This document shows positions 22,896-34,672 of a stretch of 64,000 bases of DNA, piece by piece. Position numbers and translations under genes: made by a program. Numbering within the stretch: the stretch's first letter is position 1; each line of letters starts with the position of its first letter. Source of the DNA: Cryptomeria japonica (lineage: Eukaryota > Streptophyta > Pinopsida > Cupressales > Cupressaceae); contig NC_081410.1 in NCBI RefSeq assembly GCF_030272615.1, positions 188,008,119-188,072,118 on the forward strand, written 5' to 3'. A model generated the notes under the pieces. It saw only the letters and a program-made list of their open reading frames with translations, ran no database searches and was not told the origin of the DNA.

Positions 22896-24470
22896 TATTA
22901 GTACAATAATCACCAATAAAATAACATAATCAACATCTAGTAACCTTTCTTGCTACCATTAGCCAACAACACTTTCACATTTATGATCATTGATGGTAAG
23001 AAGCACAAATGTAAAGAAATCTAAGAAAAACAATGTGAGAAAATAATATTTTAATTTTTTGTCCTTTAGCATCTAAAAGATAATAAGAGCTATCCATGCA
23101 AATATAATATGCCTATGATCATTTAAAATTCTTGCAATTACTCAATGAATGCTATACATAAGAAACATTACAACACTGTATGCAATGTGTCATATTATTG
23201 TAAACAAACATACTATATTAGCAAATATTCCAGCCATATTATGTAATTTCTCCAAGGAAGTAGATGAAAATGCAACCTAGAGAGATGTATTTCAAAAATG
23301 AGAAAATAATGTCATAAAATTAAATTAAGTAATAATAATGAAGTTCATTTCTTGCTTTTATAGCTATCTGAACAATTGAGAATTATTCATGTTTATTGAG
23401 AAAAAGATGATAAGTTCCCACACCCTGTTTCATTTACAATCAATTAATTAAATACAATATTTAAGTTTGTATCAAATTATTCTTCATATAGATTATTCTC
23501 ATTCTTAATATGTTTAAAAATTTCAAGGTTTGTATACCTAATTTATTGCACAAGATCTCTTGGCAATTGCTTAGGTGGAATCTTAGATATGTATATTGGT
23601 ACCTAAGAGAACCATGAAGAATGCAGATGGTCAAATTCATAGCTATCCATGTGCATAAGTATTCTTTAATTTGATGATAGTGTATGCCATAAGAATGAAG
23701 ATGAATAACTCATTTTTAGATTTTGAACAACAAAAAATGACTTATGGTGAATGAGATGACTTGCATTCTAAAGCCTATGAAAGTTGATCTAAGCTTTTTT
23801 TTGTTGAGTATGTCCTAGCTATTGTTATGCATGTACATATGCAGATATGGTCTAGATGCAACTTTGCCTATATGCTCTACATCTAGATATGGTATGAAAT
23901 TATTTGGCATATTACATACACATCCATGAAGTTTCCTCTATAAATTCAGAATAAAACACATGAATAGACATGGGTTATAAATTGATGCCCATAACACCCA
24001 ATGACTTAGATCTTCTAATATATCACTCCAAAAACTATGAAAGGATAAATTTTGTTGTTGAAGAATCAAGATATGTTTTCATTTTGATCTTTGAATTTCC
24101 AATTGTGCCATCAAATTTTGTTACTTTTTCTTTACAATTTGTATTCAACAATGATATCAATTGAAAACATTGAACAATGGTAAGAATATGTTTTGGTTTT
24201 CCCTTTATGCCTACTTTCTCATTGGTTGAATTATTATTTATTATGGATGGAAATGGGTATTATTTTTTTAATATTGACAAGTTTCTTGCGTTTGACAAGT
24301 TTTTTTGGCAAATTTGTTTCTGTATAACATTTTATAGTTTTACTTCTTTCTTTTTCATTATGGAAAAGATAGTTGTAATGACTTGCAAAATCTTACATGT
24401 AGTGATAAACAAGGGAAAAAGTCTTTGGTTTCCCAAGCACTTGAAATTATTATTATTTTTAATATAATAT
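22896..24470. other. AT-rich right flank of the gypsy insertion, no gene recognised
   Basis: Short open frames at 23970-24164 and 24177-24467 are F- and I-rich translations of AT-rich DNA without recognisable motifs. Nothing else could be supported. Confidence 0.5.
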
Positions 24471-24852
24471 ATATTTAATTTATTTTAAGATACATATGTT
24501 TTAAAAGTTAAATAATCACATTATTAAAAGTTTCATTAAATATATATTATATGTTATAGTATAATAACTATTAAAATAACTAAGAAAATTAAAATTTCAA
24601 AATATTTAAATATATAATTACTATTTAAATTTATTAAAAACATACTAATATATATATTTATAGGTTAATTCATAATATTGTTAAAGTTTTCACAATATAT
24701 GTATCTTAAAATCTCTTAATTATATATTATATATGTTATAATATAATAATTAATAAAATAAATTAAAAAAAAAAAACTAAACATATAATTTTTTATTTAT
24801 TTTTATAATAGTGGATATACCACTGAATTATATATATATATATATATATATA
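24470..24852. repeat. Very AT-rich repeat, copy 1, with (TA)n
   Basis: From AAAGTTAAATAATC near 24505 the stretch matches, loosely but over its length, the AT-rich DNA at 26333-26665 plus 34682-34790. It ends in a TA run at about 24830-24851. The two copies flank the unclassified segment 24853-26320. Confidence 0.6.
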
Positions 24853-26320
24853 CAAGGTGTCTGGTTCAATGAGAATTGAAGGGAAAGAACTAGTAAGAAA
24901 ACCCTTAAGTATTGCTCTAATAACACAAATCCTACCTACCCATTACAAAAAGCCACATGGGCACATTCCATAAAACCCCTCCCCATATTACATAATCTTT
25001 CCATTAGACACAAAAGAAGCTGCCATAAGAGGCATACAAGCATAATATGTCATTCAGATCAGAGAGAAGAGAAACATCCACCTACAACTGAAGAATCAAC
25101 ACAAAAAAGTCATCCATGAACCACACCTGTCTACAAAGAGTAAGTCTCCAAGCCACTTATTAGCATGCGACAAAGAACAAGAAACCACTGTAAGTCAGCC
25201 TGCCAAGATAAGAATCGTGAGAAAACAAAGAATAATCCATATAAGAAGGAGAAAGGGATGTTGGAAACCCGATGGAACCAAAATGAGGCCAAGCCAAAGA
25301 ATAGCCCATAAAAATAGCCAAGCAAGAAGAAGAGAAATCAGAAACCACTGCATATACCATACCACCTACAATTTCCAAGACCCCGACGACAACCACCATC
25401 TTCCAAGCCTTAACAAATTCATTCGTATGAAACAGATTACACCCCCGCCCACAAATCTCATCTTAACATATGAGAAAAACCACTAGAATAAAGGAGAGAA
25501 AAGAATGAATAAAGAAAAATAGAGCCTATTTATAATCCAAGCCAGGTGAGAGAGAACATCATGACAACACTACCTTAGCGAAGCACGATACGACACAAAA
25601 AGTGCAGAAACCAACTTACCCAAGCATAATTACCAAACACGTGGGCCAAAGGAGTGAACAAAGGACATCCAAACGTAATTACACAATCAAGCAACTAGGC
25701 TGCAAACTATGATAAAGATAAATGCCAAAGAAACTTTAATGAATAACTGAGAATGAGTGAAGCGAAGCACAAAATCACTCAGAAGCTGCTACAAACCAAC
25801 TTACCCAAGCACTTCCCACCATGATTACCAAATCAAACAACCAACTGTAGATCATGCTAAAGAAGAAATCCCAACTAATAATAATGATCAACTTAATAAG
25901 AGCATGTAAGGGCATCAAACTTATGATTAACCAAATTAACCCGATCTGCCAGACAGGATAAAACCACACAGATGAAGTTCAAACACTATCCACGCTCGAA
26001 GAAGAAATACTTACCATGAATGTCATCATCAAAAAAAGTTTCCATAAGGCAGACAACACCCTCCTTAATGTAATACACTCACCCAAACTTAAAATCCAAG
26101 GTGACAACCAATAAACAAGCAATAAGGATAAAGAGCACTTCCCACCATGATAACCAAATCAAAACATCCAACTTGCAGATCAAAATGCCAACTAACAGTA
26201 ATAACCAATTGTGTAAGGTCATCAAAACTTGAGAATGATCAACTAAGCCCAGCTTGACAAACAAGATACAAACCACACAGATGAAGCTCCATCACCCTCC
26301 TCACTCGTAGAGGAAACATA
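24853..26320 (-). repeat. Unclassified repeat with degenerate tandem units of about 330 bp
   Basis: Less AT-rich than its flanks. A block with CACTTCCCACCATGAT at 26139 recurs near 25811, and a shorter related block at 25618, each followed by similar AAATCAAAC, CCAACT and ACCACACAGATGAA words. On the minus strand it is T-rich and ends in TATATA, which resembles a LINE 3' region. Several short minus frames show no domain. The class is uncertain. Confidence 0.45.
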
Positions 26321-26665
26321 TAAGTTATTTTTAAAATTAAAAGTTAAATAATCCACATTACTAAAATTTTGATATGATATATTCTATATATTTTATAGTA
26401 TAATAATTATTAAAAAAAATAAGATTTTTTTTTAATAAAATGTGAACATAGGATTTATCATTGAAAAAAATTAAATATATAATTTAAAAAAATATTTATA
26501 AAAAATTAATATATATTTATTTTTAAGATTAAATATTATTATTATTACAATAAATAAAATTTAAAAATTAAAACATATAATTTATTACTAAAATATTTAA
26601 ATATATAATTATAAAAATAATTATAATATATATCTTAAAATCCCTTAATTATATATTATGTATAT
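26321..26665. repeat. Very AT-rich repeat, copy 2, left part
   Basis: It matches copy 1 (24501 on) and continues at 34682 on the far side of the LINE, showing the LINE was inserted inside it. It ends in TATGTATAT (26657-26665), the probable LINE target duplication. Confidence 0.6.
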
Positions 26666-26872
26666 ATTTTGATTAATTAAAAACAAGTTTTTGAAAGGAA
26701 CCCGGAACCTTGTTACAAAGAGGGAGAAAGATAAAGCATAAAAGAGGCAGAAAACAACAGTGCCTGATCATCCACACATAGAACAGTTCCTAGCCAAAAC
26801 AAAAAGGGAACACAAGACAAAGGAAGCAATACTAGACAACCAAAGGAAAGCACAAAGACATCACAAGGATAG
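26666..26872 (-). other. Probable LINE 3' UTR and terminus
   Basis: On the minus strand the sequence includes TTGTAACAAGG, then GGGTTCCTTTC and an AT-rich tail ending AATCAAAA before the target duplication. Plant LINE 3' ends often look like this. There is no long poly(A). Confidence 0.55.
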
Positions 26873-28707
26873 CTAAATGTTTCTCATAAGTTCTTCAGCA
26901 TGAACCACCATCTGCTTCATATTGATCGCAAAATTTTTCATTTCTTCCAGCTCTTTCCTTGATATCAACCTATTTCTGAGTGTTGGCCCTTGTTCTTTTT
27001 GCATGACCCTTCTTCTCCATTTGATCCTTATCACCCTCCCTGCCTTTAATCTATTCAAATTTGTTAATCAAGATGTTAATATGGTCAATAGTGGCCTTAA
27101 GGATATGGAAGTTTTGCTCGGGAATCCTCTTCACAGTAAGCTCCATCCTATCCACTCTGTTGACTAGATTGTTCAAGTTAGTATCCAGACCCTTAGCATC
27201 TCTGTTCCCTTTCAGCTCCTTCACCTTCTTTTCCGTTTGTAGAATTTTACTAACCATAGCCTCAATTGCTTCAGCCTTTTTAATAGCAACCATTAATTCT
27301 TTTATGTTTTTAGAGAGAGGCTTCTCGCCCATAGTAGCATTTTTTATCACATTGAGGTCAGTCTTCAAGTCACTAATCTCTTTCGTCATTTTGCTAATGA
27401 CCTCACAAAAGCCCTTGATGCTGTCATTACCAATGTCACCATGATAGTCATTTTGATTTCCCATGTTGTTCTCCTGGCCCTCATTCTATATTCTCTATGT
27501 GCTTAGGTTCTCCCCATGATCACCATCCAGCATTTCATCTTCCTCCTTACCCTTCTTATTATTGGTTTTTTCAACCTCAGTATCCTCATCAGAAGAAATA
27601 AAAATCTACCTTTTCACCTTGTTTATCCCCTTACGGGTCTTCTTGGTCCTTTGGGTTTGCTTACCCATACCCTTTCTCTTCTTTCTTTTTATGAATTCAT
27701 CATCAAAAGACTCATCCTCAGAGTCCGAAAGGTCAGAATCCATAGCAGTCCCCTTGGTCTTTCCCTTGGTCTTCCCCTTGTTGCTGAAATCCTCAGACTC
27801 ACCTTCAGTTTCATAGTAGAGATTGAACCCACTATTCTCACTTTCAGTATCATCATCCCTAATTTTTTTTCCTTTACTAATGGGTTTCTCAATATTTTTC
27901 CCCTTCAACAACTTATAAACTAAAACCATTAAACCCTGGTGGAGGGCATGGTCTCTTTGAGAGTCTTTCTGCACTTCTCTAATAGTATGATTCATAGAGC
28001 AAGAAAGAAAGTAAGGCAGACTGACCTTGTCACCATGACGGAAGTGATTAAGCAGCACAAAATAATGCCCATAAGCCCCTGTGAATCTCCCATCCAGAGT
28101 AATGTAGCTGATGATGGCAAACAACACAAACCTCCACGACCTGCAAATATGCTTAGGGGAATGGTAGGGATTATCCACCTTCACCAATTTCCTTTTTTCT
28201 CCATCAATGACAGGAAACCTATCCGCAACCTTGTTAGACACACTTCGATCTCTATAAAATTTAATACCTTCTTTAACCATACCCGTAGCTTCAACAATGA
28301 CATCTTCGTCCACCTTCTTCATCTGGGTACCAACAAGAACCTTACCATTCTTCTAGTTTTTTATGAAATGCTTAGTGATAGTAGGGTCTTTGCCATAGAG
28401 CCTTTCCATAAAAAACACTCAAGCCTCCCTCTTGAAGAATCTCCCAGACTTCATTTTTTTTCTTCTAGTTCGAGCAAGAAGCCGGTTCAAACCTCTTTTT
28501 ATTACCTCCCATATTACCCTTAGTTTCACAATTCTTCCTTATCTCAGCTCTATTATTTTCTCTGTGATCTTTGTGAAGAAACCTAAAAATTTTGTTGTTG
28601 TTATGAAGAACCACCCAGAATCCGTGCAAAGTAAATATGATATGACTAATAATAAAACAAGCCACGTCGCCGTAGTGAACAATCATAGAAAAATGAGGAA
28701 AAGGCAT
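26873..28707 (-). pseudogene. Third ORF of the LINE, function unknown
   Basis: The ATG (28707-28705) shares a base with the ORF2 stop (TAATG). After about 100 codons a six-base T run on this strand (28415-28410) shifts the frame, which then runs to 27051, and by a further shift near 26990 to 26873. Stops inside include 28465, 28376-region, 27606 and 27051. The middle (28250-27990) has a helix-rich segment with YHSPKHICRSW, YGHYFVLLNHFRHG and LPYFLSCSMN words, which recalls gag-like or 'putative plant transposon protein' families; I am not sure. A K/G- and D/E/S-rich part follows (27900-27600), then a probable coiled coil (27400-26900). It could be a real LINE protein or a captured gene. Confidence 0.6.
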
Positions 28708-29900
28708 TAGAAATTGTGATTAGCAAAGACACGTTGCTTCATTTGGATACGGTCCAATTCAATCATTGATTTCGCCTCACACTTGAGATTACTTTCACCA
28801 TAAAGGGCAATGATTTTGTCAGAACGACAAGCTAGGTTGGCAGCCCAATCAACACACTTGTTGGCTTCTCTATATACATGTGTGAAAATACACATTTCAA
28901 AAGTTTCACTAATTTCCTTCGCAGTTTTGATGGCATTGTGTATAGACCAAGAGGGAGGGAAAACATTATTCAAGTAATTAATAATGTTCAAAGAATCGCC
29001 TTCAACCCAAACTTTAGTGCAATTGGAATCCTCAGCAAGAACCAACCCATGATAAGCAACAATGGCCTCGACAACATGGTTGGTTTGATTACCTATAGGA
29101 ATACTTTTGATAGCTTTGCATATTCCCAATTCATCCCTTAAAACCACACCGCACCCTGCATTGCCAGAGTTACCCTTGGAAGCACTATCGAAGTTAATTT
29201 TCATCCATCCATGAGGGGGGCATTCCCATCTCACCTCTTCTCTAGGATTAGCACGTATGATGTCACTCCCCTTTATTCTCCAATTATTGAAAATGATATT
29301 ATCACCTTGATCTTTGGGGTTGGTTATTCCACCAGTGATGTAGAGGTTCTCCACCATATGTCTTTTGATTTTCTCAAAAATAATTTGATCTTTTGAAGCC
29401 TTATCTCTGAACACTCTATCATTTCTTTCTTTCCAGATTCCCCAACAAACATGAGGTAAAGAAAATCTCCATAACAAAGTAACTGAATTGTTCTTCAAAG
29501 GGTGGAACCATGAATTAAAAACATCTTGGACAGCTTCAGGGAAGACCCATATGACATTGAAGTTGTCCAGACATCTAGCCCAAATATCAGCAGAGAAGGG
29601 ACAATGGATAAACATGTGATTAATGGTTTCCTCATTCTGCATACAAAGATGACAAATACAAGGTAGACAAAAAACCTCTAGTTTTGAGATTGTCAGTCGT
29701 CAGGATCTTATTTTGAAGGACAGTCCATAAAAAAATATTAATTTTGGGAATAAGTCCTTTCACCCAAGCCTTAACCCAGCAAGGACTCTCTTGACTAGAA
29801 TATTGCTGAATATAAAGAGAGGACACAAAAAATTTACCATCAACAGTAAGTTTCCAGATAAGCTGGTCCTCATCATCAACCACCACTATAGAATTCATAA
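28707..29900 (-). other. zf-RVT and RNase H domains at the end of LINE ORF2
   Basis: The zf-RVT region (LIWKLTVDGKF, a WVKGLIPKINIFLW word, then a C-x-C-x2-C and a HC pair near 29600) crosses a frame change in a T run near 29680. RNase H follows with Asp in NFDSASKGN (near 29190), Glu in VEAIVAYHGL (near 29070), Asp in VEGDSLNII (near 29000) and Asp in NKCVDWAANL (near 28850). This four-residue site is complete in one frame from 29642 to 28707. Confidence 0.85.
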
Positions 29901-30199
29901 TTTTATTCAGATGCTGAAGGGAAGGATCAACAGAGGATAAGTCCTTCCACTAGCCTAAATTCTAGTAGTCAGCCACAGTAGTACCAAATTTTTACTTACA
30001 CTGATCCCGAAACTTGTCCCAATTAGGATTGTCACTAATGGGAGAGTCTAACAACCAAGTGTCTTCCCATAATTTAATGAAATTACCCTTCCCCACCTTC
30101 CATTTCACTCCTTTCAGTATTATATCTCTAGTTCTAGTGACATTTTTCCAGATGTTGGAACGAAGCGGAATATCTTTAGCCTTGAGGAAACTATGAAGG

Positions 30200-31560
30200 G
30201 TAGGGAGTTGTCTTTTATACTTATTGTCCCATATCAATTTCCATTCTCCCTCGGTATTATAACCTCTCCATATTTTCTTAGCCATGAGAAACTCATTCAT
30301 ATCTCTGATTCTTCTAAGACCAAGGTCTCCTTTTCTTATAGGTTTGCACACCTTATCCCATGCAATCAAATACATTCTCTTCTTTTCCTCAACCCTAGTC
30401 CAAAGAAAGGTTCTTTGAATTTTTTCAATGGCCTCCGCAAACTTAACAAGGATTCTAAAAATACTGATAGCATAGAGAGGGATACTCTGAAGAGTAGATT
30501 TCAGAAGCTGGACCTTTTTCGCTTGGCTAAGCAAAGAGCCTTTCCATCCAGCTAACTTCTTATGAAATGTATCCACAAGAACACTCCAAAAGGTATCAGG
30601 AGGCACCTGACATAAAGGGAGCCCAAGATAGGTAGCAGGGAGATTCCCAATTTGGCTACCCAAAATGTTACTAATCTTCGTCTATCTTCTCTCTAGAGTG
30701 TTTATGAAATAAATAAAACTTTTAGACCAGTTAATCAGTTTACCAATAGCAATCCCATATCTGTCCAAAGCTTTCTTTAAGCTTCTAGAATCTTTCACAG
30801 AAGAATTCCCCATAATAATTGAGTCATCCACAAATTGCTAATGAGAACAAACTTGGTCAGCAGATGAAGGTTTAAGCCCTCTAAACTCTCCCTTCTCAAC
30901 TAGTTTTCCAATAAATCTGCCCAAGCATTCTGCCATGATTATGAAAAGAATAGGAGAGAGAGGTTCCCCCTGTCTGAGACCCCTGGAGGACTTGAAAAAG
31001 GGAGAAGGGGACCCATTGACCAACATAGAAAAAGAAGCAGAGGAAACCAGTTGCATAATTAGACTGATGCTTCTAGAACAAAATCCAAAGGCAGAAAGAA
31101 CAGTCTGCATAAAGCCCAGTCAACTCTATCATAGGCTTTAGATAACTCAAGCTTCAGAAAGAAACCTTCTTTTTTAGCCCTAGAAAGAGAATGAATGTTC
31201 TCATGGACCATGATTATCGAGTCCAAAATTTTCCTCCCAGGGACAAAACCACTTTGTTGGGGAGATATGATAGAGGGTAGCAAAGTCAAAATTATAGAGG
31301 TCAAGAATTTAGAGATAATCTTGTACAAAGAATTACAAAGGCTGATAGGTCTAAAAAGATCCATGGAGTCAGCTCCCATCTTCTTGGGAATAAGAGAAAT
31401 GAAAGTACCATTCAATTCTTTCAAAATTCTCCTAGCACCAAAGAATTCTTTCACAGAACTGGAAACATCCCTTCCAACAATATGCCATTACATTTGAAAA
31501 AAGAACATAGGGAAACCATCCGGGCTTGGGGCCTTATTACCTTCAAAAGAGTTGACAGCT
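30200..31560 (-). other. Reverse transcriptase domain of LINE ORF2
   Basis: RT motifs visible: NKAPSPDGFPM near 31535, LIPKK, FRPISLCNSLYKI, QSGFVPGRKI near 31250, LELSKAYDRVDW near 31140, GLRQGEPLSP near 30985, and FVDD at 30834-30823. Motif A reads L-E where L-D is usual, so the first catalytic Asp may be Glu here. The domain crosses two frame changes. The thumb and later part run to about 30000. Confidence 0.85.
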
Positions 31561-31599
31561 TTCAAAATCTCATCATTAGTTGGGATAGCAGTAAGATAG

Positions 31600-32901
31600 G
31601 AGTTCTGATCAACATCCAAAGATAGAAGGGGTGCAGTCCATAAGGTCCCTTTGAGCTTGAAGGTCCAGGTTCTGATCCTTAGTCAAAAGATTGGAGAAGA
31701 ACTCTAGGGCAGTCTTCCTCATAGAATCTTCATCATCAATAGTTTTGTCATTGAGTTTAAGATGAGAAATCTTGTTGATAGCCTTGTGTTTCAAAGTGGA
31801 CATGTGAAAGTATTTGGTGTTTCTATTCACCTCCTTCAGCCAGATATTTCTCAACCTTTGTTTCCATAAAGTTTCTTCTTTGGCTATGATGTCATGATAT
31901 TTCATAAGAATCTCGTCTTCAGCCTCTCTAGAGACATTGTTGTAGCCATTATTCTGAATCTCATCTTGGATATCTTTCAGATCTAAGAGAATGGCGGCTT
32001 TGGAGACAAAAATGTTCCCAAAGGAATCCTTATTCCATCTTTTAACATTTTCTTTCACAAACTTCAACTTTTTGACCACCTTATATATAGCATTTCCTTC
32101 AACTCTAACCTGCCACCAATCCTTGATTTTGCTTTCAAGGTCCGGGTGTTTGTTCCACATTATTTCAAATCTATAAGGGAAATGCCTCCTTCCCTGCTTG
32201 GGATCAACAGTAAAAGATATGGGATAATGATCCGACCCGGCCCTGATATGAGCAGATAATGAACAAAAGTAGGAATTAAACCAGTCATGAGAGATTAAAG
32301 CTCTATCAAGCCTAACCTGAATTAAGTCTTCACCACTCCTTCTGTTGGTCCAAGTGTATTTAACCCCTTGCAAGTCCAGATCATGGAGAGCATGGTTAAT
32401 AATGAACTCCATCAAGTCCAATCTGTTGTCCAGATTGGTTTGGCTCCCTCCCTTCTTCTCATATTCTCTCAGAGGGGTATTGAAATCCCCCATGATAATC
32501 CAGCTATCTTCTGCAAACTTACTTCTGAGTGAGGATAGGTTTCTCTAGAAAACACTTCTACCAGCTTTGGTGTTAGGGGCATACACATTAGTCAAGACCC
32601 ATGAAGTACCATCTTTCAAATGTTTAAATCTAATACACCCCAAGTTGTTATCTTGAATCAACACCTATCCCTTAACATTATTATTATTCCAAAAAGTAGC
32701 TGTACCCCCAGACGCCCCTTCAGAACTACCACCACTAACTTCCCCATTACTGAAAATTTTCAGACATTCAACCTTCTCCCTAGATATTTTGGTTTCCTGA
32801 ATCAAAATAATATCCGGGGTTTTGTCTCTACTCATACTTTTTATTAAATCTTGTTTATGAGGATTATTCAATCCTCGTATATTCCAGGAAATAATCTTCA
32901 T
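31600..32901 (-). other. Endonuclease domain of LINE ORF2
   Basis: Endonuclease/exonuclease/phosphatase motifs are in order: SWNIRGLNNP at the N-terminus, IQETK (catalytic Glu), MGDFNTP near 32490, a RLDRALIS word near 32315 and GSDHYPI (Asp-His) near 32225. The active-site residues are kept. A K-rich linker leads to RT. Two stops fall inside the domain. Confidence 0.88.
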
Positions 32902-34659
32902 GATTTTTTGGAAATACCTACTTCAAATATGGTTCTTTGAGTACCATCTGCTAGATTCTTGTTGGTTTCCATGGTCCTCTCCTTTGTATTTGAATATCTT
33001 CCAAGTGATGTGTGCTGAGCCCTCACATCCCCTAGTCTACTTCTGGTGTTTCTAGTAGTCAGATAGTTGTTATAATTATTATTGGTTTTTTTTGTTCTCG
33101 CCCTTTCTTTTGTCCTCCAATATTTCTTCCTCCTCCTGTTTTGTCCCACTCTTTCTCAAAGACTTTTTTATGTCTTCTTCATTTCCCCATATTGGATCAT
33201 TTTCCTCGAGGAAAGTCAGCTTGACTTGGGCCGAAGCAGCCAAAGATATCTATGAGAGCCCTTGCTCTAGGATATTATCATGTTGAGCATCTTGAAACCA
33301 GCTTACTCCATTTTCTGACCCAGAAGAAATTTCTTTTGAGTTAGGAACACCTCCCTCCTCCTTATTGTCCTTGGTTTGACTGTCTCCCTTATCCATCTAA
33401 CTACTTTCCCGCATCTCACTCTCAACTATATTATGATTTGTTGTGTCCTTTTGGTTATTTAGGTAGTTGCATTGTGAGTTCTTCTCTCTATCATTAGAAT
33501 CCCTTCCACTTTTCTCCTGCTCATTTTCCTACTGGGAAATCTTATCTTGCACTCCATCCACCATTTTATTTCCTGATTCCCTGGCTAATTCCTCCTCATT
33601 TCTTCCAATCTGGGACTGTTTCTCTTGATCCAAACCATTAGAAGGAAAAGCTTTCAAAGATTTTTCTATATTATTATCCAAGTTCATTTCCACCTTTTTC
33701 CAAACCCTGGTTTGGGTTTGAGGTTTGGATTCTTTGTTTGGGCATTTTTTAGCCTAGTGCCCAACTCTCTTACAGTGAAAACAGGCAAAGGGAATAGATT
33801 CATAAATGATTTTTTGCATCCATTTGCCAAGTTTTGAGTCTATCTCTATCTCCTTTGGCATATTCGTATCAGGCCCAACGCCTACATAGATTCTAGCATA
33901 AATGAGTCTTCTTCCGGATGCCATCACCAGGTCAATGGAGAGAAGCTCCCCAAAAGCATTAGCTATCGCAACAAACACATCTTCCTCCCAATATTCCATT
34001 GGAAGACCTGGAAGCTTTATCTAGATAGGCACTTGGACCAAAAACTCATCATCCAGACCCAAGTTAGGGTACCATTTCTGGATATACATTATATATTAAC
34101 CTATCATCCAGGTTCCATTGTAGAGGATTTGTTTGTGGTCTTCCTCACATGAGAAGGAAAAGGAGAGACAACCTTTATTCATAGCTACCACATCCACCTG
34201 GCCTTTCAGATTCCATTTTCTCTTAACGAATCTGCGAACAACCTCAATGTTAGGTCTCACCCCAATTAATTTGCCTATCAGGGTACTTTCCATCTGAGCA
34301 ATATTATGATCTATAATTTGATCAGGAATGGATATGGTGTACTTTCCTTGAGAAATATTTGAGATATTTTCAACAGGATGCAAAGTCGACTTACCTTTGG
34401 GTTTGATGCCAAATAAAGAAGACCATTTACCGATCTTCTCAAGCCTATCACTGTCCAAGGGTCCACGTGATCTGGGACCCCCACCTGGGTCCCCCGAATC
34501 CAAAGGGGCATCGGGTTCCATACCATCTGATCCATCCCCCTCCAAAGGGCCGGTAAAACCCGCCTGCTACCCGCTATCCTGATGCTGCTCCAGGTCTCCC
34601 GCCCAAAAATTTGAATTCTGGGCCTATCCATTCCCCTTGTCCGCTCCGCTCTGCTCCAT
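32898..34659 (-). pseudogene. LINE ORF1, RNA-binding protein (DUF4283 plus CCHC)
   Basis: It starts Met-Glu-Gln-Ser-Gly. A DUF4283-like domain spans about 34440-33780 (KWSSLFG, QMESTLIGKLIG, NGTWMIG, then IKLPGLPMEYW), followed by a CCHC knuckle FACFHCKRVGH...KKC near 33785-33740 and a long polar tail. This is the standard ORF1 of plant L1 elements, which coats the LINE RNA. Eight in-frame stops occur (among them 34624, 34567, 34096 and 33754), all explicable by one C-to-T or G-to-A change. The frame ends at TAATAA (33081) as read, but a one-step shift at an eight-base A run (33093-33086 on this strand) continues it to TGA at 32898, overlapping the ORF2 start. Confidence 0.85.
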
Positions 34660-34672
34660 TTTACTAGTCTTA

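Larger units (their letters stand above)
28707..32901 (-). pseudogene. LINE ORF2: endonuclease, reverse transcriptase, zinc finger, RNase H
   Basis: It starts Met-Lys-Ile-Ile-Ser-Trp-Asn. The apurinic-type endonuclease, RT, zf-RVT and RNase H domains follow in the normal order over about 1400 codons. The gene would nick target DNA and copy the LINE RNA in place. Breaks include stops near 32665, 32545, 31488, 30838, 30680 and 29992 and frame changes near 31615, 31100 and 29680. The terminal TAA (28709-28707) overlaps the ATG of the next ORF. The ATG at 32901 overlaps the end of ORF1 as ATGA. Confidence 0.9.
26666..34672 (-). mobile_element. L1-type LINE, near full length, three ORFs
   Basis: On the minus strand a 13-nt leader precedes ORF1 (34659). 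ORF2 with endonuclease, RT, zinc finger and RNase H follows, then a third ORF and a 3' UTR ending near 26666. TATGTATAT occurs at both edges (26657-26665 and 34673-34681), and comparison with AT-rich copy 1 supports this as the target duplication. All ORFs carry stops, and ORF1, ORF2 and ORF3 have one or a few frameshifts each, so the copy is dead. A LINE with RNase H after RT is usual in plants; the third ORF is not. Confidence 0.9.

Noticed and set aside
24830-24851. TA run as a telomeric or centromeric satellite
   Set aside because: A single short microsatellite at the end of an AT-rich repeat, with no tandem higher order.
25131-25399. Minus-strand frames with W/F/S-rich translations
   Set aside because: Both overlapping frames look alike in composition and lack motifs, as expected for T-rich DNA.
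27061-27923. Plus-strand hydrophobic frames that look like membrane proteins
   Set aside because: They are reverse-strand shadows of the K/E-rich coiled-coil part of the LINE third ORF.
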